37,233 bases of DNA from a virus: positions 1-37,233 of IMG/VR virus record IMGVR_UViG_3300042691_044046; one strand, given 5' to 3'. The notes under the pieces are model-generated. The model was not told the DNA's origin, made no database searches, and saw only the letters and a list, made by a program, of their open reading frames with translations. This document shows positions 6,309-13,979 of this stretch, in pieces. Numbering within the stretch: position 1 is the first letter of the stretch; every line of letters begins with the position of its first letter. A program made the position numbers and the translations under genes.

Positions 6309-6701
6309 ATGGACGCGATCGACGCACTCAAATCACTGGCGGCCATGCAGGCGATGATGCCTGCCCTGCAGGAGGCCCTGCGGGAGCGAGCCACACAGCA
6401 GGCTGTGGATGGTGGCGCGGCCGTCGCGGTGCGGCCATGGTCATTCAGGCATCCACTGAAGGGCGAATCGGACCCGTGGTTTGGGCTCGCGTACCACGAG
6501 TGGCTGCAGCTGCGCCGAGAGGGATTCCAGGGGGTCTTCACCGCCGGCGATGCTGAGAGCGGGAGGGCCAAGCTCATGATCATTTTCGACGAGGCGGCCC
6601 AATACCTGAGGGGCCGGGCGACTGCGCAGGCCGACCGGTTCGTTGATCGGTCATCATCGACCGAGGCGCTGAGGCTTGCGAAGAAGGGGGTGGTGGCGTG
6701 A
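6309..6701 (+). CDS. Unknown 130-aa early protein
   Basis: ATG 6309 (MDAIDALKSLAAMQAMM) is preferred over an upstream in-frame TTG. It has an N-terminal amphipathic helix, a central segment rich in Trp and Phe (RPWSFRHPLKGESDPWFGLA), and an Ala/Arg-rich tail. Its stop overlaps the next start as GTGA. It is not recognised and looks like a soluble accessory protein of the early operon. Confidence 0.6.
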   Translation: MDAIDALKSLAAMQAMMPALQEALRERATQQAVDGGAAVAVRPWSFRHPLKGESDPWFGLAYHEWLQLRREGFQGVFTAGDAESGRAKLMIIFDEAAQYLRGRATAQADRFVDRSSSTEALRLAKKGVVA

Positions 6702-6922
6702 TCACCCGGGCACGGCAGCGGACTTTCCGCGGGAGCGACGGCCGATGGGGCGCAAAGCTCGCGGTGTTCAGTCGGCGGGGGCGTGCGTGGCGATTTCAGG
6801 GGTCGTGGCTCCAGCCGGCTGTCTGTGCCGACGAGGCCGCGGCCGTCGCGGGCCTGAATGAGCTGGTGCTGGCAGCTGGGATGGGCGGAGCGAGGATCCT
6901 CAGCCGGAGGGCATCGCGATGA
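6698..6922 (+). CDS. Small basic protein, 74 aa
   Basis: GTG start at 6698 overlapping the upstream stop. The protein is Arg-rich (MITRARQRTFRGSDGRWGAK), with beta-prone text up to residue ~45 and an Ala/Gly-rich helix after. Its layout resembles small AP2 or integrase-N-terminal-like DNA-binding folds only loosely, and I do not assign it. It ends in an ATGA overlap. Confidence 0.55.
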   Translation: MITRARQRTFRGSDGRWGAKLAVFSRRGRAWRFQGSWLQPAVCADEAAAVAGLNELVLAAGMGGARILSRRASR

Positions 6923-7752
6923 CAGCCGAGCAGATCGAAGCGATCATGGAGTGGGTGGATGGCGAGCGGGCCGCGGGTCGTCGGTGGGATGAAATCGAGG
7001 AGCGGATCGAAGGCCAGATCCCTGAGGAGCTGCTCGAAAAGCTGGAGGGCATGCACCGGACATGGGCTCGCCGTCGGCTCAATGAGCGGCTGGCCAGAGA
7101 GGAGAGGGAAGAGGAACTCGATGGGGACCGCGTGGCGGCCGACGCAGGGATTCCCTCCGTGGCGCTGAGGGCTGAGTCGAGTGGGGCCGAGGTCATCGAG
7201 TTTCTGGCGCATCGCTTGATCGGCCGGCTGCCACGGCCCGGAGATGTGCGCTGGGGCCGGCGCACGGAGATTTCAGTGCCCGACGGGCACGCATACGAAG
7301 TGCGAGTGGGGCCCGGGGAGGCCGCCGGGGCGCGGTGGTGGGTCTGCGCTGTGGTTTTGCTCCGGGATGGGGAGCCGGTGCGGGCATATCCTGAGGCCCG
7401 CGTGCGGCAGGTACTGCGGGCCGGCCACGCTTGGCTGACGAAGCGGGGCATGAAGGGCGAAGCGATCCGACTGGAGTTCCTGCGCCTGGATGAAGAGCGA
7501 CTCAATGCCCGCGAAATCGCGCACCGGGTCGCAGCCCTCCTGCATGCCTATCTCGGCGGATCGACCGGCATCCGCAGCAATGTCCATCTCGCTCAGCTGA
7601 CAGGCACGACGCGCCAGAACATCAGCCAGATGAAGCAGAGGGTCGTCGCGAAGCATTACGCCGCCACCGAGGGGGTGGCCGGCTTCGAGGGCATGCAGTC
7701 GGCGAGGCGCATCCGGGATCGGGTCCGGAAGAAATCGATTTCGCCCTCCTGA
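6919..7752 (+). CDS. Early protein with C-terminal HTH, unknown
   Basis: This 277-aa protein starts at an ATGA overlap. Residues ~1-70 are charged, helical and coiled-coil-like (EEIEERIEGQIPEELLEKLE). A central mixed domain follows, and around residues 228-248 an HTH-like segment appears (HLAQLTGTTRQNISQMKQRV) with a basic tail. It is the last of the small-protein series and stands just upstream of the clamp gene. Candidate roles are early or late transcription regulator or origin-binding protein; both are inferences from the HTH and the position. Confidence 0.6.
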   Translation: MTAEQIEAIMEWVDGERAAGRRWDEIEERIEGQIPEELLEKLEGMHRTWARRRLNERLAREEREEELDGDRVAADAGIPSVALRAESSGAEVIEFLAHRLIGRLPRPGDVRWGRRTEISVPDGHAYEVRVGPGEAAGARWWVCAVVLLRDGEPVRAYPEARVRQVLRAGHAWLTKRGMKGEAIRLEFLRLDEERLNAREIAHRVAALLHAYLGGSTGIRSNVHLAQLTGTTRQNISQMKQRVVAKHYAATEGVAGFEGMQSARRIRDRVRKKSISPS

Positions 7753-7820
7753 GGGCAGCCCGCGGCCCGGGGACGCAGGGCCACAGAACCAACAGCGGCG
7801 AGGCCGCATCACGACAAACC

Positions 7821-9263
7821 ATGAACGAAATCACAGACGACAAGGAGAGGCTCGCTGCAATCGCTGCGGCAGCGACGGAACCGGGTGAGGCTGGGCCGAC
7901 TGAGCCGGGCGGCGAGGGTGTGAGCCAGGAGGCCGCGGCCGCCCAGCCGGCGCGCAAGCGTGCGGCGCGGAAAAAGGCAGCAGAGGGTGCGGCAGTTCAG
8001 GAGCCTGAGGGCCTATACTGGGCGGGACCGACTGCGCTGCTGAAGAAGGCATTTAGTCGAGTGGCGAAGGCCACAGGCAGCAAGAGCATGCCGATCCTGC
8101 GGTGTGTTGGGATCCGATGGGATTACTTCGGGCTGCACGTGCACGCGACCAACCTGGAGGTTCATGCGACCCATAAAGTGCTGATTGGGGACGGCGAGGT
8201 AGAGGCATCAGGAGAGGGAGGCGTAGCGGTTGAGGCGGCCGCCTTTGGGCAGCTCCTTGAGCGGGCAGCGAAGACGGTTTCTTTGCGGTACGATGGAGGG
8301 CAGTCGCTCCGGGTTGAGTCGGACGGATGGAAGGCGTTGCTCATGGTTTGCGACATCACGGAAATGCCACCGATGCCGAAGGTGGATGGGGTGGGCCTCT
8401 ACATGCCATCGAGGGCGCTCAAACGGATGCTGAGGGTGGTGTATGGAGCGACATCTGGCGAAGCCGCTCGATATGTTATCAACGGGGTCTGCCTTGAATT
8501 CGGCACGGAGCAGACTCCGGATGAGCAAATGTGGAGGCTGAACGTCATCGCCACTGACGGCCGGCGATTGGCCAAAATAGAGACGACTGTGCAGGCAGTT
8601 GGCGGGACTTGGGTGGGGCACGGGGAACTGCTGGGTGTCTGGACACAGCAAAGAAATGTCATCCTTCCAAATCAGCTGGTGGCGTTCCTGCTCAATGCAT
8701 TGACCGGGAATGAGGATTCGCCGGTGGGATTCGGAGTGGTGACTGCGCCGGAACCCGGTGGGCAGCCTGACAAGATCGTAGGCGTTTGGTTCATGGAGGA
8801 GGGCCAGCAGATTTGGGGGAAGGTCATCGATGGAGCCTATCCGAACTACCGACAGGTGATCCCGAAGCCGACAGGGGAGCGCGTCACGCTCGACATCGAG
8901 GCCTTTGTGGATGCGGTGGATCGGGCATCGCTGCTGGCCGGAGGCGGTAGCAATTCCGTGCTGCTGGAGATGGAGGATCGGAGTCTGACTGTGGTCAGTG
9001 CAGAGGTCGATCGAGGCCGATGGGAGGAGACTGTGCAGATCATTGCAGAGAGCAGCCCTGTGGAGCGGCTGTGCAAGGTCAATGTGAATCCCGACTACGT
9101 TCCGATCCTGTCGGGGACCGGGCAGGGCACCATGGACATCGGTCATGTCCGATCCAATGGGCCATTGGTCTGGGAGTCGCTGATTCCGCTCACACAGAAG
9201 TGTGAGGCGGAATTCCGCTACGTCCTCATGCCCATGCGCGTCGATGAAGGAGGTGCGGCATGA
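7821..9263 (+). CDS. dnaN: DnaN-type DNA polymerase sliding clamp (beta subunit) with N-terminal extension
   Basis: The 480-aa protein shows beta-clamp landmarks in order: SMPIL (89-93), YVINGVCLE (218-226; compare R.VLNG..L in DnaN), ATDGRRLA (244-251), IDGAYPNYRQVIP (336-348) and YVLMPMR (467-473), where E. coli DnaN also ends in VMPMR. It should form a dimeric ring that tethers polymerases to DNA. Cellular DnaN is about 370 aa. The excess is mostly a ~65-residue Ala/Glu/Lys-rich extension (PARKRAARKKAAEG) that looks disordered and basic, plus longer loops near 225-235 and 305-320. Beta-type clamps are rare in phages, which more often use the host clamp or a T4-like one. A Shine-Dalgarno for the next gene, AAGGAGGT, lies at its end. 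Confidence 0.88.
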   Translation: MNEITDDKERLAAIAAAATEPGEAGPTEPGGEGVSQEAAAAQPARKRAARKKAAEGAAVQEPEGLYWAGPTALLKKAFSRVAKATGSKSMPILRCVGIRWDYFGLHVHATNLEVHATHKVLIGDGEVEASGEGGVAVEAAAFGQLLERAAKTVSLRYDGGQSLRVESDGWKALLMVCDITEMPPMPKVDGVGLYMPSRALKRMLRVVYGATSGEAARYVINGVCLEFGTEQTPDEQMWRLNVIATDGRRLAKIETTVQAVGGTWVGHGELLGVWTQQRNVILPNQLVAFLLNALTGNEDSPVGFGVVTAPEPGGQPDKIVGVWFMEEGQQIWGKVIDGAYPNYRQVIPKPTGERVTLDIEAFVDAVDRASLLAGGGSNSVLLEMEDRSLTVVSAEVDRGRWEETVQIIAESSPVERLCKVNVNPDYVPILSGTGQGTMDIGHVRSNGPLVWESLIPLTQKCEAEFRYVLMPMRVDEGGAA

Positions 9264-9535
9264 GCGCGCGCACCATGACATGCGAGGAGTGTGCTGCCGC
9301 ATTCCCGCCGCACCCATCGAACGTCATCGAGGTCCTGCGAGTGGAGGTTGAGGACATCCCTGCTGATCCGGAGGCGCGGTCCAAGACCAAGGCGTTCATG
9401 ATGGAGTCCCTCCCGATTGGCGAGGAACAGGCTGATGATCTGCTCGAAAAGGGGCAACTGAGGATCTATGGGATCCTGTGTTCCTCCTGTATGGCTGCCC
9501 GGGCCGAGAACGAAGAGGAAGGGGGTGAGGAATGA
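9260..9535 (+). CDS. Small CxxC protein (probable zinc ribbon), 91 aa
   Basis: ATG 9260 overlaps the clamp stop and has a strong upstream AAGGAGGT. It has an early Cys pair (MTCEECAAAF, C8 and C11) and a late one (LCSSCMAAR, near residue 75), the four ligands expected for a zinc ribbon split by a ~60-residue acidic helical insert. It ends in a Glu-rich tail. Its place directly after the clamp gene suggests a replication accessory role (inference). Confidence 0.65.
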   Translation: MSARTMTCEECAAAFPPHPSNVIEVLRVEVEDIPADPEARSKTKAFMMESLPIGEEQADDLLEKGQLRIYGILCSSCMAARAENEEEGGEE

Positions 9536-9708
9536 GCGACTGGCGTAAGTCCGAAGCCAAGGAGTGCGAGAGATGCCGCACGACATTCCAACCACTCTCG
9601 AATGTTTCGAGGGCCGAGTGGAAGAAGCGCCAGTTTTGCAGCCCGAAGTGTGCGTCTGATGCCCGTTGGGAAGCCATCAGGGCAGCGAAGAAAGGGGGTG
9701 GACTGTGA
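9532..9708 (+). CDS. Small Cys-rich zinc-binding protein, 58 aa
   Basis: The frame runs from the ATG at 9532 (MSDWRKSEAKECERCRTTF) to a TGA overlapping the next GTG. It has CxxC (ECERC) then CxxxC (FCSPKC), a treble-clef-like ligand pattern with many basic residues. It is coupled at both ends by four-base overlaps, which supports translation. It could bind DNA or RNA; no family is assigned. Confidence 0.65.
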   Translation: MSDWRKSEAKECERCRTTFQPLSNVSRAEWKKRQFCSPKCASDARWEAIRAAKKGGGL

Positions 9709-10124
9709 GCCGCACCAAAAAGCCGCCCATCGTGCTCAAGCCGGAAGAGCAGCTGAGCATCGGGAGTCGGATCCAGTTCTTCCGTCTGTCCTACTCGCCC
9801 TGCGGCACGAAGCGCCCACAGACACGGCGAGAGCTGAGTGCCCTGGCGAATATTCAGTCATGCACACTCAAGGAGATCGAGGAGGGGATCCGGGAGCCGA
9901 GGCCCGACTCGCTCAAGCGGATCAAGGTGGCGCTGGGCTGCCGCATGTGGATGCTCACCGGCCCGATTGAGAGGTTTGTTGGTGCTGTGGAGGCCATGAA
10001 GCTCGAGGCCCACCTGACGGTGGTCTGGACGGCCAACCCTGACAAGGACAGAGGAGGAGATGCGGGGGCAGCATGGGCAACAGGATTGGCCCGCGAACGC
10101 TCTGCGGAAGGGGGGTGGCTATGA
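9705..10124 (+). CDS. XRE-family HTH protein
   Basis: A GTG at 9705 overlapping the upstream TGA (GTGA) is the preferred start (139 aa). Residues ~20-78 match a Cro/CI-type HTH: SIGSRIQFFRLS, then TRRELSALANIQSCTLKEIE and a following helix (RPDSLKRIKVALG). The C-terminal third is not recognised. Embedded among the replication genes, it could regulate early-to-late timing or bind the origin (inference). Confidence 0.7.
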   Translation: MSRTKKPPIVLKPEEQLSIGSRIQFFRLSYSPCGTKRPQTRRELSALANIQSCTLKEIEEGIREPRPDSLKRIKVALGCRMWMLTGPIERFVGAVEAMKLEAHLTVVWTANPDKDRGGDAGAAWATGLARERSAEGGWL

Positions 10125-10438
10125 CCTGCTGGTATTGCGGAGAGACCGACCACGCGGATGCTCCATGCCCGAAACGGGTGCGGGATGCGAGCCGATTCGC
10201 AGTCGCCGGCGCGCGGCAGTATCCTCCGGTTGCGACGCTGCCGCCGACGGCTGCTGACGTCGTGATCGATCTGCGCACTCTCGAGGACCACATGCGTGTT
10301 GTGGCCGGGAATCTGGCTGCGCTTCCGGGCCTTGGCCGGACACCCGAAGAGCGGGCGCAGGATCTCGCCGGCGCGGCCGCCACGGTCGGAGAGTGGGCCC
10401 GGCAAATCGAGCTGGGTAGAGAAGGAGGTGCGGCGTGA
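10121..10438 (+). CDS. Zinc-knuckle (CCHC) protein, 105 aa
   Basis: ATG 10121 overlaps the upstream stop. Residues 3-16 (CWYCGETDHADAPC) fit the CX2CX4HX4C zinc-knuckle spacing exactly, as in single-stranded nucleic-acid-binding proteins. The rest is helical (RTLEDHMRVVAGNLAALPG; EERAQDLAGAAATVGEW). It lies directly before the PolX-like gene and shares a GTGA overlap with it. A single-stranded-DNA or RNA-binding partner for the polymerase is a reasonable guess but unproven. Confidence 0.7.
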   Translation: MTCWYCGETDHADAPCPKRVRDASRFAVAGARQYPPVATLPPTAADVVIDLRTLEDHMRVVAGNLAALPGLGRTPEERAQDLAGAAATVGEWARQIELGREGGAA

Positions 10439-11082
10439 GCGACGAGCCGAAAAGGCAGCAGTGGGATGCAGCAGTGGCCCGGCCTGTGGCTGAGCAACTG
10501 CGGAGCGATCTGCTGCAGAAGTGCAGTGCGGTGGAGATTGCAGGCAGCCTGCGGCGGGGCCGCCAGCAGGTTGGGGACATCGAGCTGGTGCTGGAATCCG
10601 CACCGATCGCTGATCTCTTTGGCGAGCCGTCGGGGCAGACCGAGGCCGATGTTCTGCTGAGCAGGTGGCTGGCTGAGGGGATCGTGGAAAAGCGGCGAGG
10701 TGCCGCCGGCGGAACCTCGTGGGGGGCGGAAATCAAGCTCGCAGTGCATGTGGCATCTGGGATCCCGGTGGATTTCTTTTCGGTGCGGCCGGGAGGGTGG
10801 ATTTCGACTCTGATCTGCCGGACTGGGAGCCGGATCCACAACGAGGTGGTGGCCCGCAGGGCGCTGGCGATGATGATGCGCTGGGAGCCGTACAACGGGA
10901 TCCGGCTCCGGTCTGGCGAGCTGCGGACGTTTTCGTCTGAGGCTGAGTTTTATGCATTGCTGGGCTGGCCTCATCTGCAGCCGTATCAGCGGGAGCCACG
11001 CGAGATGCTCCTGCTGGGCCTGATCGATCCGGAGCCATTGCTGGCCCGGCTCGGGGAAGGATCTGAATCAAGGAGGCTCTGA
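10435..11082 (+). CDS. Minimal DNA polymerase X-like nucleotidyltransferase
   Basis: The 215-aa protein has the Pol beta superfamily signature GSLRRGRQQVGDIE (37-50), giving metal ligands Asp48 and Glu50, and a third carboxylate at Asp113 (IPVDFFSV). It also has the PolX YFTGS-like turn (RTGSRIHN, 129-136) and a thumb-like end (SSEAEFYALLGWPHLQPYQRE, shown here only in part: EAEFYALLGW to PYQRE). The 8-kDa lyase domain, helix-hairpin-helix motifs and PHP domain of bacterial PolX are missing. Only the palm and thumb core remains, similar in scale to the 174-aa African swine fever virus PolX. It could do gap-filling or template-independent nucleotide addition. The second ligand being Glu rather than Asp is allowed in the wider superfamily. 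Confidence 0.8.
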   Translation: MSDEPKRQQWDAAVARPVAEQLRSDLLQKCSAVEIAGSLRRGRQQVGDIELVLESAPIADLFGEPSGQTEADVLLSRWLAEGIVEKRRGAAGGTSWGAEIKLAVHVASGIPVDFFSVRPGGWISTLICRTGSRIHNEVVARRALAMMMRWEPYNGIRLRSGELRTFSSEAEFYALLGWPHLQPYQREPREMLLLGLIDPEPLLARLGEGSESRRL

Positions 11083-11085
11083 TCG

Positions 11086-12252
11086 ATGTCTGACGCTGAC
11101 CAACAGCCCCGGTATGATCTGCATGCGGTCCGTGATCGGATCCAGATGCCTGATCTGGCTCAGCAGCTGGGCATTGAGCTGAGGCAGACTGGGGGGCGGT
11201 GGGTGGGGCTGTGTCCGTTTCATTCTGAGCGGTCGCCCTCGTTTGGGGTCTCGCTCAAGACAGGGAAGGGATGGGTGTTCCACTGCTTCGGCTGCGGCGC
11301 TCACGGGGATGTCTTCGACATGTGGCAGCGGGTGCGTGGGGGTTCGCTGCAGGAGGCGGTGCGGTCGCTGGCTGGCATTGCAGGAATGGCTCCCATGCCT
11401 GACGGATGGAAGCCATCGAAGATGCCGCGGAATGTGGCTCTGCCGGAGCGGCCGAAGCGGCCTGCGAGGTTCCCGGAACTCCGCCGGCTCAGCGATCGGA
11501 CATGCGAGGAGATAGCGGAGTTGCGTGGGCTGAGTGTCCAGGGCGTGCTGGCCGCCCGGGAGGCCGGGATGGTGTGGGGGGCGGAACTCGGCATCTCGAT
11601 CCGTTCCGGGCTGGTCTGGGGAGCCAACATGATGAGCGAGGAGAAAGCGGGGAAGCTGCGCATCGGGCCTGTGAGGTGTTGGATTGTGGCGGATGGTGCG
11701 GGCTATGCAATGCAGGCCAGAAGGCTTGATGGTGGCGTGTGGGAGCGGCATGAGGGCGGGAGTTTTAAGGCGTACACGATCGGCACAGCGAAGTGGCCAC
11801 TCGGTGCTCGACTGATTGGGGAGCGGCGGAGGGTGGCTCTCGTCGAGGGAGGACCGGACATTCTGGCAGCGTATCATTTTCTAAGCCTGGCGGGCTCCCT
11901 GAGGGAGGTGGCTGTGGTGGGTATCTTGGGGGCCAGTGTTCGTATCCACGAGGATGCGCTGCCTGCGTTCGGGCATCGCCGGGTGCGCATATTTCCACAT
12001 TTCGACAAGGTCGATCCAAAGACAGGCAAGCAGGCAGGGTATCAGGCAGCCGCTCGATGGACCGACGAGCTGACCGAGGCCGGTGCTGAGGTCGATGTCT
12101 ACGATTTCGAGGACCTGATGCAGTCCGACGGCCGTCCCGTCGGCGACCTCAATGATGCTGCCCGCGGAGATGCGGAGTGCGTCCGCATCATCGCAGCAGG
12201 CGACGAGGTCAATCCTCCAGCCTTCGACTTTCATCCATCCATTCTGAGCTGA
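11086..12252 (+). CDS. DnaG-like primase (CHC2 zinc finger and Toprim)
   Basis: The 388-aa protein starts with a CHC2 zinc-binding domain: Cys43-x-x-His46 (CPFHSERSPSF) and Cys67-x-x-Cys70 (FHCFGCGAHGD). A Toprim catalytic domain follows, with Glu254 in VEGGPD and acidic residues in HFDKVDPKTGKQAG (Asp307, Asp310). It lacks the C-terminal helicase-binding domain of cellular DnaG (about 580 aa). It should make RNA primers for phage replication, working with the helicase encoded directly after it; their TGATG junction implies coupled translation. AGGAGG precedes its start. Confidence 0.9.
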   Translation: MSDADQQPRYDLHAVRDRIQMPDLAQQLGIELRQTGGRWVGLCPFHSERSPSFGVSLKTGKGWVFHCFGCGAHGDVFDMWQRVRGGSLQEAVRSLAGIAGMAPMPDGWKPSKMPRNVALPERPKRPARFPELRRLSDRTCEEIAELRGLSVQGVLAAREAGMVWGAELGISIRSGLVWGANMMSEEKAGKLRIGPVRCWIVADGAGYAMQARRLDGGVWERHEGGSFKAYTIGTAKWPLGARLIGERRRVALVEGGPDILAAYHFLSLAGSLREVAVVGILGASVRIHEDALPAFGHRRVRIFPHFDKVDPKTGKQAGYQAAARWTDELTEAGAEVDVYDFEDLMQSDGRPVGDLNDAARGDAECVRIIAAGDEVNPPAFDFHPSILS

Positions 12253-13979
12253 TGTCCGATCTGAGAGAGCAACCTACTGATGAGATCCCGGCATCTGCTG
12301 AGCAGGTGGAGGAATCCGATGCGCAGCCGGCGAAGAAAAAGGCGGCAAAGAAGAAGCGCACCGGAGTCATGCAGAAGGATGAGAAGGGGGTCTCGAAACC
12401 CGCGCGGAACGGACGGGTGGCGCAGCCTGATTTCGATCCGGGCTACTGGGCCGACAAGTGGCAGATCTGGTGGCTCAATGAGCGAGGGGGTGGCTACTTC
12501 ATGCCTGATCCGCAGCGTGGCGAATGGATGTGCCTTACGGAATCAAATCTGGAGCGCTGGCTGCAGTACTACGGGCTCGCGAAGGGGAACTCGATGGAGC
12601 CGATCCGTGATGTGGAGCGGGTGCTGTTGTGGGTGCAGTCCAACCGGAAGCTCGATGCCGTCCTCAACATCGCAGGGCATCGGTCCGGAGTGGTGTCTGT
12701 CAGGACGCTGAAGGTGCTGGTGCGCAAGGGCCCGAACCTCATGCCGCAGATGCCCGGGGATTGGTCGATGCTGCGGACGATGATGGAGGGATTCTTCCAC
12801 CTGCCGATCGATGGGCCGGAAATGCCGTCTGCGTTCAAGGTGTACCTGAAGGGGCCCGATCGCGATCATAAGCGCGAGCTGGCCATCTGGAAGACACTCA
12901 TCCGGGAGGTCGAATACTGCGAGGATCCAGCTCACGAATACCCGGTGGTGGAGAAGAGATGGATCTTCGATCAGACGCCGATTTTCTACGGCTGGCTGAA
13001 GCTGGCTCTGGAGGTCTATTATCGCAGGGCCGCGGGCGAGGATGTCATGCGGAACGGGCAGGGCCTTGTCATCGCAGGCAAGCCTGACGGAGGGAAGTCA
13101 CTGCTGCAGCAGTACATCATCACGCCGCTCCTCGGCGGCCGCATGGCGAAGCCGGACGACTTCCTGACTGGAAGCACGAACTTCAATTCGGAGCTTTTTG
13201 CCAGCGAGCACCTGGCAATGGGCGACTCGCCGCTCAGCACGAAGATGGAGGATCGGCTGAGGTTTGGCGAATTCATCAAAATGATCGTCGCTGAGCAGTG
13301 GCATCGCTTCCATCCCAAGGGCAGGGACGCCATGATCGTGAACCCGGTCTGGCGTCTGTCGATTTCGATCAACGATGACCAGGACAATCTGCGGTCGCTG
13401 CCTCCCATCAAGGAGGGCGTGGCGGACAAGATCCATCTGCTGCATGCCAACGCTGCCGAGATGCCCATGAAGACCACCACGCTCGATGAGTATCGGGCTT
13501 TCGGTCGTCGGCTCGAGGAGGAACTGCCTGCGTTCGCGCACTGGCTGATGAATGAGTTCCAGCTGCCTGATGTGCTGGAGTCTGGCCGATTCGGGATGAT
13601 CTCAATCCAAGCTCCGGACCTGATGCGGGAGCTGTTCGAGGATTCCCCGAGTGGGGAGTTCCTCGAGCTGCTCGATGCGGCCCGATGGGAGATCATGGGC
13701 GAGCGGGTGTCTCTGTGGCGGTGGGTTGCCAGCCGGGCCGATGAGGTCAAGCATGGCGATGTGGACAGCGCGGAGGCCGTCTGGACGGGATCTGCGCACG
13801 AGCTGAAGGCGCTGCTCACATCCGACGACTGCTCTGTGGCTGGCGACATTCGAGGCATGCTCAAGATGCAGCGCATCGATCGCATCCTCGGCCGTCTAAA
13901 GAAGGAGGAGCCGCTGCGCGTCGAGCAGCACCGCACAAAGACGGCGCGGCTCTGGCGAATCGCGCGGCCTCCGCAGTGA
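12252..13979 (+). CDS. SF3/D5-like replicative helicase
   Basis: ATG 12252 (MSDLREQPTDEIP) overlaps the primase stop and gives 575 aa; the frame is open further upstream inside the primase gene. After a ~55-residue Lys/Ala-rich tail and an unassigned N-terminal domain, residues 276-283 form a Walker A (GKPDGGKS). A Walker B-like segment follows (HLAMGDSP, ending near 326), then a motif C-like ISINDD, typical of phage SF3/D5 (DUF5906-type) helicases. It should unwind DNA at the origin, and the non-coding repeat region starts at its stop codon. A winged-helix-like end (GDIRGMLKMQRIDRILG) could bind DNA. Confidence 0.85.
   Translation: MSDLREQPTDEIPASAEQVEESDAQPAKKKAAKKKRTGVMQKDEKGVSKPARNGRVAQPDFDPGYWADKWQIWWLNERGGGYFMPDPQRGEWMCLTESNLERWLQYYGLAKGNSMEPIRDVERVLLWVQSNRKLDAVLNIAGHRSGVVSVRTLKVLVRKGPNLMPQMPGDWSMLRTMMEGFFHLPIDGPEMPSAFKVYLKGPDRDHKRELAIWKTLIREVEYCEDPAHEYPVVEKRWIFDQTPIFYGWLKLALEVYYRRAAGEDVMRNGQGLVIAGKPDGGKSLLQQYIITPLLGGRMAKPDDFLTGSTNFNSELFASEHLAMGDSPLSTKMEDRLRFGEFIKMIVAEQWHRFHPKGRDAMIVNPVWRLSISINDDQDNLRSLPPIKEGVADKIHLLHANAAEMPMKTTTLDEYRAFGRRLEEELPAFAHWLMNEFQLPDVLESGRFGMISIQAPDLMRELFEDSPSGEFLELLDAARWEIMGERVSLWRWVASRADEVKHGDVDSAEAVWTGSAHELKALLTSDDCSVAGDIRGMLKMQRIDRILGRLKKEEPLRVEQHRTKTARLWRIARPPQ

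Noticed and set aside
8208-9317. 369-codon minus-strand frame opposite the clamp gene
   Set aside because: His/Arg/Leu-rich shadow without recognisable domains; the clamp motifs are on the plus strand.
11146-11200. QLGIEL in the primase as a beta-clamp-binding motif
   Set aside because: It lies in the conserved N-terminal region of CHC2 primases before the zinc finger, so it is probably part of the fold rather than an exposed clamp peptide.
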